Positions 24,786 to 31,708 of a stretch of DNA of 44,977 nucleotides are shown here, in pieces. The notes under the pieces were generated by a model. The model was not told the DNA's origin and did no database searches. It saw only the letters and a list, made by a program, of their open reading frames with translations. The stretch is taken from the IMG/VR virus record IMGVR_UViG_3300037155_000207, positions 1 through 44,977 of that record; one strand, written 5' to 3'. Each line of letters starts with the position of its first letter. The stretch's first letter is position 1. The translations under genes and the position numbers were made by a program. This DNA comes from a virus.

Positions 24786-25955
24786 ATGAAAAATATTATA
24801 AAAATGTCTTTACTTATAATCTTGCTTATATCAGGTTTTGCAAATGCACAGTTGATGGAAGCAATAGATGCTATTCAAGCTCACTTGGCAAGACTTGATA
24901 GCGCCGTATTTGTTCAAGCATCCCCCGGTACAAATCTTGGCCATAACAATTGGTTGATCTATGATAAAAACGGGAACTACCATGAAATGGTAGAAATTCC
25001 CGCTTTTAATTGGGACGCGACAAGTGGATTTTCTTCAACATCATTGCATCCTGCCTTTACAGTTAATGGCGTAAGGAAAAGAATCTTTATAGGCAAATAT
25101 GAGGCATCTTATTTAGGCGGGCATGCAGTAACTCAGGCAAGCGGCTTGGTTGCGCAATCGATAAATTTTGATAATGCAAATGCAACCTGCGACTCTTTGA
25201 ATAATGGTACAACAATAAACGGATTCCACATGGTAACCAACGCAGAATGGGCGGCCATCTGTTTGGTATCTAAAAACATTATGGGATCAACTGAAGTCAA
25301 AGGTAACAATGCCTTTGGCCGGGACTGGTCTGTTGGGACTATTATGGGAATGTGGGAACCGGGAGATTCGGCAAACTTTGTAAATGGCACTTCGCCTGCA
25401 AGGTGGTTGGCTGGCTCCGGCGGAGTTACAACTGCGCATGATGGTGCTTATGGTATCAGAGATTTGAATGGTAACGTTTGGGAATGGAATAAAGGCATGA
25501 GGCTTAACAACGGGGAGATCAATATCATTCCCAACAATGACGCGGCCAATCCATTAGCGGATGTTTCTTCTTCTTCTTTGTTATGGAAAGCAATATTACA
25601 AGACGGTAGTTTAGTTCCCCCTGGTACTGCGCATACATTAAAGGTCAATGCTGCTGGCCAGATTAGTGATACTACAAGTGCAACAAGTAACGCGCATCCT
25701 TTTGAATCTTTTACCTGCGATGCAAGTGTCTCATCTTCATGTGCAGGAGTGGCATTATTAAAAACATTAATGTTATACGCAACCGGATCTGTTCTTGACG
25801 ATTATTTCTGGAGCAATACAGGTATTGAGGCTATTCCGATCCGCGGCGGCAATTGGGGCGATGGTGCCTATGCCGGGCTTCGTGCCCTGCACCTCGGCGA
25901 TGTACGAGGCGGTGCGGACTACGGCCTCGGCTTCCGGGTCGCTTTTGTTTGGTGA
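24786..25955 (+). CDS. DGR variable protein 2 (VP2), exported C-type-lectin/FGE-sulfatase fold
   Basis: This 389-residue paralogue of VP1 carries a Sec signal peptide (MKNIIKMSLLIILLISG, cleavage near NAQ, residue 22), then a short helix, then the FGE-type CLec domain: HEMVEIPAF, RKRIFIGKYEAS, NGFHMVTNAEWAA, DLNGNVWEW (about 223-231), GEINIIPNN, ending GFRVAFVW. The last ~36 residues are the variable repeat (25835-25943). It is followed by avd, TR and RT, giving the classical order VP-avd-TR-RT. An exported DGR target in a phage is unusual and suggests display at the host surface, or an export step in virion assembly. Confidence 0.9.
   Translation: MKNIIKMSLLIILLISGFANAQLMEAIDAIQAHLARLDSAVFVQASPGTNLGHNNWLIYDKNGNYHEMVEIPAFNWDATSGFSSTSLHPAFTVNGVRKRIFIGKYEASYLGGHAVTQASGLVAQSINFDNANATCDSLNNGTTINGFHMVTNAEWAAICLVSKNIMGSTEVKGNNAFGRDWSVGTIMGMWEPGDSANFVNGTSPARWLAGSGGVTTAHDGAYGIRDLNGNVWEWNKGMRLNNGEINIIPNNDAANPLADVSSSSLLWKAILQDGSLVPPGTAHTLKVNAAGQISDTTSATSNAHPFESFTCDASVSSSCAGVALLKTLMLYATGSVLDDYFWSNTGIEAIPIRGGNWGDGAYAGLRALHLGDVRGGADYGLGFRVAFVW
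25835..25943 (+). repeat. DGR variable repeat VR2
   Basis: This 109-base segment differs from TR (26366-26474) at 16 positions, all TR adenines; all 82 non-adenine positions are identical. The 3' end carries the constant block CTTCCGGGTCGCT followed by TTTTGTT, as in VR1. Confidence 0.97.
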
Positions 25956-26011
25956 TTTTCTGTCCTCTGTTCTTTGGATCTCTGTTCCTAATTTAATTTG
26001 GATGGTTTGGC

Positions 26012-26341
26012 TTGAGTGATCTTTTAATTATTGAAAAGTGTATTGATTGTTTCAAATATCTGCATAATGCCCTGAACTACTTTCCAAAATCGGAAAAGTT
26101 TGTTCTGGCCGCAGATATAAGAAATGAGTTCTTTGAAATGCTGTCACTCTTTTTAACCGCGAATAAATCGCGGGACAAAAAGAAATATTTATTCGAAGCT
26201 GATATAAAACTTGATCTTTTAAGATTCAAAATTAGAATAGCAAAAGATCTTAAGCTATTGAATCTGAAACAATACGAAATTTTATCCAGGCAACTCACAG
26301 AAATCGGCAAGATGCTGGGGGGATGGATAAAAAGTGCATAG
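26012..26341 (+). CDS. avd: DGR accessory variability determinant (Avd-like four-helix bundle)
   Basis: This 109-residue protein starts at TTG 26012. It has the Avd pattern: an N-terminal helix with FKYLHNALNYFPKSEKFVLA, FEMLSLFLTANKSRDKK, ADIKLDLLRFKIRIAKDLKLL, and the C-terminal signature YEILSRQLTEIGKMLGGWIK. Avd forms a basic pentamer that binds the RT and TR RNA and is required for mutagenic cDNA synthesis. It lies between VP2 and TR, the standard place. Confidence 0.9.
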   Translation: MSDLLIIEKCIDCFKYLHNALNYFPKSEKFVLAADIRNEFFEMLSLFLTANKSRDKKKYLFEADIKLDLLRFKIRIAKDLKLLNLKQYEILSRQLTEIGKMLGGWIKSA

Positions 26342-26365
26342 GTTATGTCTGCAACAAATACGGTA

Positions 26366-26474
26366 TCCGATCCGCGGCGGCAATTGGAACAATGGTGCCA
26401 ATGCCGGGCTTCGTGCCCTGAACCTCAACAATGAACGAGGCAATGCGAACAACAACATCGGCTTCCGGGTCGCT
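26366..26474 (+). repeat. DGR template repeat (TR)
   Basis: The 109-base template repeat contains 27 adenines, 22 of them in 11 AAY codons. It aligns gap-free with both variable repeats. It is followed by CTTATT where both VRs have TTTGTT, the expected asymmetry between IMH* (template) and IMH (target). It lies 25 bases after avd and 157 bases before the RT start, and is read as non-coding RNA. An open frame across it (26334-26645) is a by-product of its resemblance to coding DNA. Confidence 0.95.
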
Positions 26475-26631
26475 CTTATTTATAGCCAGAATTTTAATTT
26501 CAAGGAATTAAAACAGAGCAATGAACAAAAGGAGACAATGACCTTGACGATAAATAACCGTCAAAAATATTCGTGCTCTTGCGTGCGGTTAGTAACCGAC
26601 ATACTGGACAATATCGCGCGCGGGACCTTTA
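26475..26631 (+). ncRNA. TR-RT spacer, probable structured part of DGR RNA
   Basis: This 157-base spacer corresponds to the region that in the Bordetella phage DGR is part of the template RNA and is needed to prime and start cDNA synthesis. Two hairpins are visible: TTGACG (26544-26549) with CGTCAA (26559-26564), and CGGTTA-G-TAACCG (about 26586-26598), followed by a GCGCGCG run. Ends of the RNA cannot be placed from sequence alone. Confidence 0.6.
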
Positions 26632-27630
26632 TTGAAAACATATAACAACCTTTATGAGAAAATATTTGAGTTCAACAATCTGCACAAAGCTTTTCTGAAT
26701 GCAAAAAGAAACAAGCGGTTCAAGTACGAGGTAATGGAGTTTGCAAGTAATCTGGAAGAAAATCTTATAACGATACAAAATGAACTGATTTATGAGACTT
26801 ATAAACCATCGCGATATAATGAATTTATTATCAGGGAGCCAAAGGAAAGATTGATTCTGGCTCTTCCATTCAGAGACCGGGTAGTTCACCAGGCAATATG
26901 CGCGGTAATAGAGCCGTTATTTGAGAACACTTTTATAAGTGATTCTTATGCATGCAGGAAAGGCAAAGGAACAATAGCCGGAGTGAAACGAGTTGAGAAA
27001 TTTGTAAAAAAGGAACTGAGAAATGAAGAAGTGTTTTGCTTGAAGATGGATATACAAAAATATTTTTATTCAATTGATCATGCAACCATAAAGAAGTTGC
27101 TAAAAAGGAAAATCAGATGCAAGAAAACATTAAATCTTCTAAATGTAATTATCGATTCAACCGACAATCCTGGTATTCCCGTTGGAAATCTAACAAGCCA
27201 ATTATTTGCGAATATATATCTGAATCAAGTTGATCATTTTATTAAAGAGACCTTAAGAATTAAACACTATGTACGGTACATGGACGACATGATTATTCTA
27301 AGTAAAAATAAGAAGCAACTGTGGGTCTGGTTAAGTGAGATTAGAAACTTTCTGAATACAGAATTGAGGTTAACATTAAATAAGAAAACATCTGTTTTTA
27401 ACATTAAGCGCGGGATTGATTTTCTTGGCTATAGACAATTTCCGCAACATAGAATTTTAGGAAAAAGAGTGATGGTTAAGAACATTAGAAAGTTCAAGAA
27501 ATTTGTTAAAGTAAATATTGGCATGGATAAAATACAGAAATCGCTTGCGAGTCTGAACGGACTTTGTAAACATTGCAATTCAGAAAAGTTTATGAGAAAT
27601 ATTAAAAATATTTTAGAGGTAGCCGGATGA
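26632..27630 (+). CDS. DGR reverse transcriptase
   Basis: This 332-residue RT starts at TTG 26632. It has the group-II-intron-like RT fold without thumb extensions: N-terminal KTYNNLYEKIFEFNNLHKA, LPFRDRVVHQAI, the catalytic MDIQKYFYSID (Asp140), GNLTSQ (residues 185-190, the DGR hallmark in place of QGxxSP of other RTs) and YMDD (216-219). It copies TR RNA into adenine-mutated cDNA that replaces VR sequence. Its stop overlaps the next small ORF (ATGA). Confidence 0.97.
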   Translation: MKTYNNLYEKIFEFNNLHKAFLNAKRNKRFKYEVMEFASNLEENLITIQNELIYETYKPSRYNEFIIREPKERLILALPFRDRVVHQAICAVIEPLFENTFISDSYACRKGKGTIAGVKRVEKFVKKELRNEEVFCLKMDIQKYFYSIDHATIKKLLKRKIRCKKTLNLLNVIIDSTDNPGIPVGNLTSQLFANIYLNQVDHFIKETLRIKHYVRYMDDMIILSKNKKQLWVWLSEIRNFLNTELRLTLNKKTSVFNIKRGIDFLGYRQFPQHRILGKRVMVKNIRKFKKFVKVNIGMDKIQKSLASLNGLCKHCNSEKFMRNIKNILEVAG

Positions 27631-27710
27631 CGATCTTACTATTAATATTTGCGCTGTTTGTCCTCACAATGGGTTATAGAATTAAAATGGATAGGCCTGA
27701 CTTATGGTAA
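27627..27710 (+). CDS. Tiny membrane ORF after RT
   Basis: A 27-residue ORF that starts in the ATGA overlap with the RT stop and overlaps the next start by 7 bases. Nearly the first 16 residues are hydrophobic (TILLLIFALFVLTMG). Coupling on both sides supports translation, but it may serve only as a coupling leader. Function unknown. Confidence 0.35.
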   Translation: MTILLLIFALFVLTMGYRIKMDRPDLW

Positions 27711-28039
27711 TCTCAATAATTCTTTTAATGCTTGCCGGTATAATATGGGGGTTCATGGACTCAGGGGCATTTTATAACAATCCGCCCTTTATGAATTACT
27801 CTAATTATTGGAAATTGAAATATAAGGATGGTGATCCTTCGCAAGGTTATAAGTGGTTTGGATTATCACAGTTCATAGTTTTGGACGGATGGCATATAGG
27901 GAAAATACTCGTGATATTATTCTTATGCGCCTCTGGAATGTTCTTCAGTTCAACAAGTTCCTGGTATTTAGATATAGCAATAATGTTCTTCATAGTCCAG
28001 ATACCCTTTCAAATAATGCTATGGATATTAAGGAAATAA
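27704..28039 (+). CDS. Small membrane protein linked to DGR operon
   Basis: The 111-residue product has about three hydrophobic helices (VISIILLMLAGIIWGFM, KILVILFLCASGMFFS, IAIMFFIVQIPFQIML) and a polar, aromatic loop (YWKLKYKDGDPSQGYKWFG). It is in the operon directly after the RT. Nothing identifies its role; its position makes it a candidate DGR-associated or lysogeny-related membrane protein. Confidence 0.5.
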   Translation: MVISIILLMLAGIIWGFMDSGAFYNNPPFMNYSNYWKLKYKDGDPSQGYKWFGLSQFIVLDGWHIGKILVILFLCASGMFFSSTSSWYLDIAIMFFIVQIPFQIMLWILRK

Positions 28040-28084
28040 ATCATGTATATAAAAATATTATCTAATTAAAATCGAGGTGTTATA

Positions 28085-28768
28085 ATGGAACTAAGCAAAT
28101 TTTATAATTTATCAGATCAATTAAAATATCAAAAAGTATTACAGGGATCTGAGAATAATCTTGAAACATTTAAGGAAGCTGCTGAAAAAGTGGCCCAGGG
28201 ACTTGTTCTGATATCTGATCACGCAACTCATCCTTATACTCCAGAAGCTCTTTTCTTTACTGCTGTAAACGCAAGGATAACCACCGACGGTGGGACACCT
28301 GGAGAAACTCCGGATGTCACCGCTCTTGGTGAACTCCTGGCTCTTGTTGAAGTGCCAGCCACTTTCATAATTGATGCTGATTTTATATCAAGTTTGATTG
28401 ATAGCTATCAATCGGTTCCCCATGTATTTTATTTAATTGACGGAGAATGCTCTCCTATTACGATTATTCCTGCTGTACATCTTACAAATGGTTTAACCGT
28501 AACTACAAGTCAGGTTGTCATTCCTTCTGTAGCAAAAACATTAACGATTGCCATGAAACTTGAAACCGTGACTAGTCCGACTACTATACTCAAGATGGCA
28601 ACTTCAATTGATAATGCTAACTACGGTGAATTCTCTGAAATCAACAGAGCAACTGCCGCCGGTGTCTTCAATACCATTATTGACGTAACTACAAGGCCAA
28701 AATTCTTAAAATTTAAGATAGAACAAACTGGTATTGCAACAGTTACACTTATAGGAGGGCTTAAATAA
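28085..28768 (+). CDS. Structural protein candidate
   Basis: This 227-residue protein has a helical N-terminus (about 1-50) and a beta-rich C-terminal domain with Val/Thr/Ile strands (TLTIAMKLETVTSPTTILKM...TVTLIGGLK), typical of virion proteins. The start has GAGGTG upstream. It begins the tail-gene run after the DGR. Not recognised more closely. Confidence 0.45.
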   Translation: MELSKFYNLSDQLKYQKVLQGSENNLETFKEAAEKVAQGLVLISDHATHPYTPEALFFTAVNARITTDGGTPGETPDVTALGELLALVEVPATFIIDADFISSLIDSYQSVPHVFYLIDGECSPITIIPAVHLTNGLTVTTSQVVIPSVAKTLTIAMKLETVTSPTTILKMATSIDNANYGEFSEINRATAAGVFNTIIDVTTRPKFLKFKIEQTGIATVTLIGGLK

Positions 28769-29568
28769 TGGGAGACAAATTTATAAACACTCCGGAGTCA
28801 TCGACATTACTATCGCTAATCCAAAAGGCATATGTCGTGGTTAGCAATAATAGTGGTGGGGATATATGCTCGGTTTTACACTCAGATATCGGGGACTTTG
28901 CCCTGGTCAAGGACGGGACAGGGATCTATCATCTGTCTAATGCAGGACTAGTCGTGATGACGCTTATGGGGAAAACTGCTATAGGTATAAATATTACAAA
29001 AATAGGCCAAGGCAGTCTTACTTTTATGGATTACCTGCTTTCAAACGGAACCCTGCAATTGAAGGCTTATAATGGAGTTACTCTTGCAAATTTGCAGGTC
29101 GAAGATGCCTTTTTGATTGAATTCACGATAATTAAAAAATCTTCTCCGGTTTCTGCAAATCTAAACTTTGAAGGTTTGGATTTATCAGGCCTGGATTTTT
29201 CCGGCTTGGATCTTACCCGGGCTAATTTAACAGATACAAATCTTGCCGGTGCAAATCTTGCCTTTGCAGATCTCACTGGCGCGCAGTTAATAAGAACAAA
29301 TTTAACTGGCTGTAATCTTACGGGTGCCAATTTGTCATACTTAGAATGTAGCGGAGATCTTACCGATGCAATATTGGTTAATGCGAAATTTCTTCACACC
29401 GAGTTGACAGGCAATATAGCTAATACAGATTGTCGCGGAACTAATTTTACAGGCGCAACAATGCCGGCTGATGCTGATACAAAAGATAATTTTATTGCTG
29501 TTGTGGGGGAATTATGGGATCAAGTAACTACTATTTGGACGGATGGCCTTCCAATGAACTATTATTAA
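28768..29568 (+). CDS. Pentapeptide-repeat protein
   Basis: This 266-residue protein has an N-terminal beta domain (1-130) and about 17 A(D/N)LXX pentapeptide units (about 132-230: LNFEG LDLSG LDFSG LDLTR ANLTD and onward), predicting a right-handed quadrilateral beta-helix. Placed among tail genes, it may be a tail or fibre part, or a DNA-mimic decoy. Its start overlaps the upstream stop by one base. Confidence 0.7.
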   Translation: MGDKFINTPESSTLLSLIQKAYVVVSNNSGGDICSVLHSDIGDFALVKDGTGIYHLSNAGLVVMTLMGKTAIGINITKIGQGSLTFMDYLLSNGTLQLKAYNGVTLANLQVEDAFLIEFTIIKKSSPVSANLNFEGLDLSGLDFSGLDLTRANLTDTNLAGANLAFADLTGAQLIRTNLTGCNLTGANLSYLECSGDLTDAILVNAKFLHTELTGNIANTDCRGTNFTGATMPADADTKDNFIAVVGELWDQVTTIWTDGLPMNYY

Positions 29569-29611
29569 ATATAAAAACGATTTATAAACATTTTATCTGG
29601 AGATAAATACA

Positions 29612-30214
29612 ATGGAAGTTATTAGACTTAAAAAGGACCCCAAACGTTTACCAACAAAATATGTAGGTAAAGTTTTGATCCAAACAAATGCAAATCTTTA
29701 TTCAGGTGATCCCCTTTATAGTGAATGGGAGAATTGCGGCTATATTGAACAGGGATCTATAATTATTACTGCTCCACCGATAACATTTATTGATATTAAC
29801 GGATCCACTGTAACCACTGGTTATAATGGAAAAATTGAAATCGGTATAATGCAGATTTATGGAATATTTGAATACGAAAAATTTGTAAATAAGATGTGTA
29901 CGATCTCTTTACCAGGGATAAAAATGTATATCCCTGATATCATCTTAAATTTGGACGTTAATTTCACACCTGGTGATAATAAAAAGGCTCCCTTGAAATT
30001 ATCAGGCACAAAGAATGTTGAGACACTGGAATATCTTATTACAGATAATCCATGGCCAGTTACCGGAGCACATAGAGTTGAGCCATTTGTAAACCAAGAT
30101 AATACCCTCAGTATTATCGGTGGCGGTGAAGGTGGTTTCTATAATGACGACAATGCATTTGCACCTCCACCGGGAGCTGGCTCCGGATCCGGAATAGGTG
30201 TCGATCTAATATAA
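29612..30214 (+). CDS. Probable tail tube protein
   Basis: The 200-residue product is beta-rich, with N-terminal KYVGKVLIQTNANLYSGD, a CGYIEQGSI strand, and a Gly-rich C-terminal tail (GGGEGGFYND...PPPGAGSGSG). Its size and position, one gene before the tail assembly chaperone pair, fit the major tail tube protein. No specific motif was recognised. Confidence 0.5.
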   Translation: MEVIRLKKDPKRLPTKYVGKVLIQTNANLYSGDPLYSEWENCGYIEQGSIIITAPPITFIDINGSTVTTGYNGKIEIGIMQIYGIFEYEKFVNKMCTISLPGIKMYIPDIILNLDVNFTPGDNKKAPLKLSGTKNVETLEYLITDNPWPVTGAHRVEPFVNQDNTLSIIGGGEGGFYNDDNAFAPPPGAGSGSGIGVDLI

Positions 30215-31095
30215 TGAACGCTGTATATTCATTTTTTTCCAAACCCTACCTTCTGAATGGAGGTAGGGTTCATGGTAATACTCCTAACAGATCTTTCTTC
30301 TTATCCTGGGCTTTATCAGTTAATCTTGCCAAGAGATATTTTGACAAAGTAAATCTGTTTACTGATACTGAAGGATTGAAGATCTTAAAAGGTTTGAGAT
30401 TACCTTTTGATAATATATCCCTCGAGTTAAATAACATCTCTGAGATAATCATCCCTGAGATGTGGGCCTCTGGCAAGATAAAAACCTATGAGCTACAGAC
30501 AGAGCCATTCATCCATCTCGATTATGATGTGTTCCTATTTTCAGAGATCAGGCAAAGTTTGCTGCAGTCAGGAATATTTGCCCAGTCCCGGGAGAGTTTC
30601 AAAAATTTCCCTCAGTATCCAAATCTCATAGAACATTTGCAGAATTGGGGATACGAAACTTTTTTACCATGGAATATCGAGTATGCAATCAATTGCGGGA
30701 TCTTTGGTGGAAGTGATTTGGGCTTCATCCAGGAGTACTGCAAGGAAGCTAATAGTATCGCAGAGTTTACCTCTCAGAATAAAGAATTATTCAAAAGACT
30801 CAAAACAAGAAACAGAAGTCTATTTCCGATCATCTATGAACAATATTGTTTGGCTGCCATGGCTGAATATTTTAAGAAAGATGTTCAATGTCTGTTTAAT
30901 AACGTAACAGAAATAAAAGCATTATCATATTGTCATCTAATGGCATCTAAAAATTTTCCTAAGATAGTAGATCGGATCGAAGAAAGATTAAAAAGAGAAT
31001 TCCCGGAAGCCTATAAAGCCTGGAGAGGTCATAGTGTTTTTGGGAACTTAAATAACAGAGCTGAAGATCCTAAAATAGCTCTAAACTTTTATTAA
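30214..31095 (+). CDS. Glycosyltransferase-like protein (DUF6734-like)
   Basis: This 293-residue protein has features of a GT-A-like fold: an early SWALSVNLAKRYFDKVNLFTD, a DxD-like HLDYDVFLF (about 105-113), YAINCGIFGG and SLFPIIYEQYCLAAMAEYF. DxD binds a metal and nucleotide sugar in GT-A enzymes. It sits between the tube and chaperone genes, so it may glycosylate a virion protein. This is inferred. Confidence 0.55.
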   Translation: MNAVYSFFSKPYLLNGGRVHGNTPNRSFFLSWALSVNLAKRYFDKVNLFTDTEGLKILKGLRLPFDNISLELNNISEIIIPEMWASGKIKTYELQTEPFIHLDYDVFLFSEIRQSLLQSGIFAQSRESFKNFPQYPNLIEHLQNWGYETFLPWNIEYAINCGIFGGSDLGFIQEYCKEANSIAEFTSQNKELFKRLKTRNRSLFPIIYEQYCLAAMAEYFKKDVQCLFNNVTEIKALSYCHLMASKNFPKIVDRIEERLKREFPEAYKAWRGHSVFGNLNNRAEDPKIALNFY

Positions 31096-31115
31096 AAAAT
31101 TATACGGAGATTATA

Positions 31116-31463
31116 ATGAAAACAGTTAAAATGCCGATCTACACAATTGGTAAAGGGAAATATCAACTCAAAGAATATAAAAAGATGAAGGAAAAGGAGA
31201 CCCGGGAAATAGCCTTAATCCTGGGAATTGAAAACGAGGAAACTGAAATAAAAGTAAAGATCTCTTCTAAATCCTTTTTCTCTTTAATTCTTATTCCTTT
31301 GGGTAGCACTCCTCTTGACGCTGATGAACTGGATTTTGAACAAAGCTTTGAAATTGTTACTGATTATTTAGCAGAAAGAGGGAGGTTCAATGCTAACATG
31401 GGGGAGTATTTTGTGAGCTTATTAAAGAAGAAGAACGCGCTGCTAAAGAATGGACTGAATTAA
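31116..31463 (+). CDS. Tail assembly chaperone, zero-frame product (gpG-like)
   Basis: The 115-residue product lies just before the tape measure gene, where the tail assembly chaperone pair is normally found. Its content is helical (REIALILGIENEETEIKV; FEIVTDYLAERGRF). The zero frame ends at 31463, but an open -1 frame continues to 31708, matching the gpG/gpGT arrangement. It folds the tape measure and helps load tube subunits. Confidence 0.65.
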   Translation: MKTVKMPIYTIGKGKYQLKEYKKMKEKETREIALILGIENEETEIKVKISSKSFFSLILIPLGSTPLDADELDFEQSFEIVTDYLAERGRFNANMGEYFVSLLKKKNALLKNGLN

Positions 31464-31708
31464 ACCAGGATGAAGATAGCTTTGACTATATCGTTTATGA
31501 TAAAGACCATGATTTTTATTATTCCCTGGCTGAAGGAAAGATCTCTGAAATAGAATCCATTAAAGAAAACGAAATGGAACTGCTCTATTATTTCCTATAT
31601 CAGAAGCGATTCAAAAAATTAAATGAGCTGTTAAGTAGTATAAAAACTCTTAGAGAATCAAAGGATAAAGGAAATGGCGAAGGACAAGACGATAACTCTA
31701 TTTCTTGA
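31397..31708 (+). CDS. Tail assembly chaperone, -1 frame extension (gpT-like)
   Basis: The -1 frame is open from 31397 (after TAA 31394-31396) to TGA 31706-31708 and encodes a charged region (ELIKEEERAAKEW; YIVYDKDHDFYYSLA). It has no good start of its own and would otherwise be an unexplained 200-base gap before the tape measure gene, which it overlaps by 35 bases. The candidate slip site is GGGGGAG at 31400-31406, where P-site re-pairing is perfect but A-site pairing is not. TTTT at 31409-31412 is an alternative. Confidence 0.6.
   Translation, partial: HGGVFCELIKEEERAAKEWTELNQDEDSFDYIVYDKDHDFYYSLAEGKISEIESIKENEMELLYYFLYQKRFKKLNELLSSIKTLRESKDKGNGEGQDDNSIS

Noticed and set aside
25956-26011. 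Hairpin after the VR2 stop, as in Bordetella phage
   Set aside because: I looked for a stem-loop just downstream of both VRs and found none; only the shared CTGTCCTCTG motif is supported.
26334-26645. 103-residue open frame spanning the template repeat
   Set aside because: The frame exists because TR mirrors the coding VRs. It has no convincing ribosome binding site of its own, overlaps avd and the RT start, and the region functions as template RNA in known DGRs.
29067-29330. Minus-strand frame across the pentapeptide gene
   Set aside because: It is the antisense shadow of the A(D/N)LXX repeats; the plus-strand product explains the region fully.
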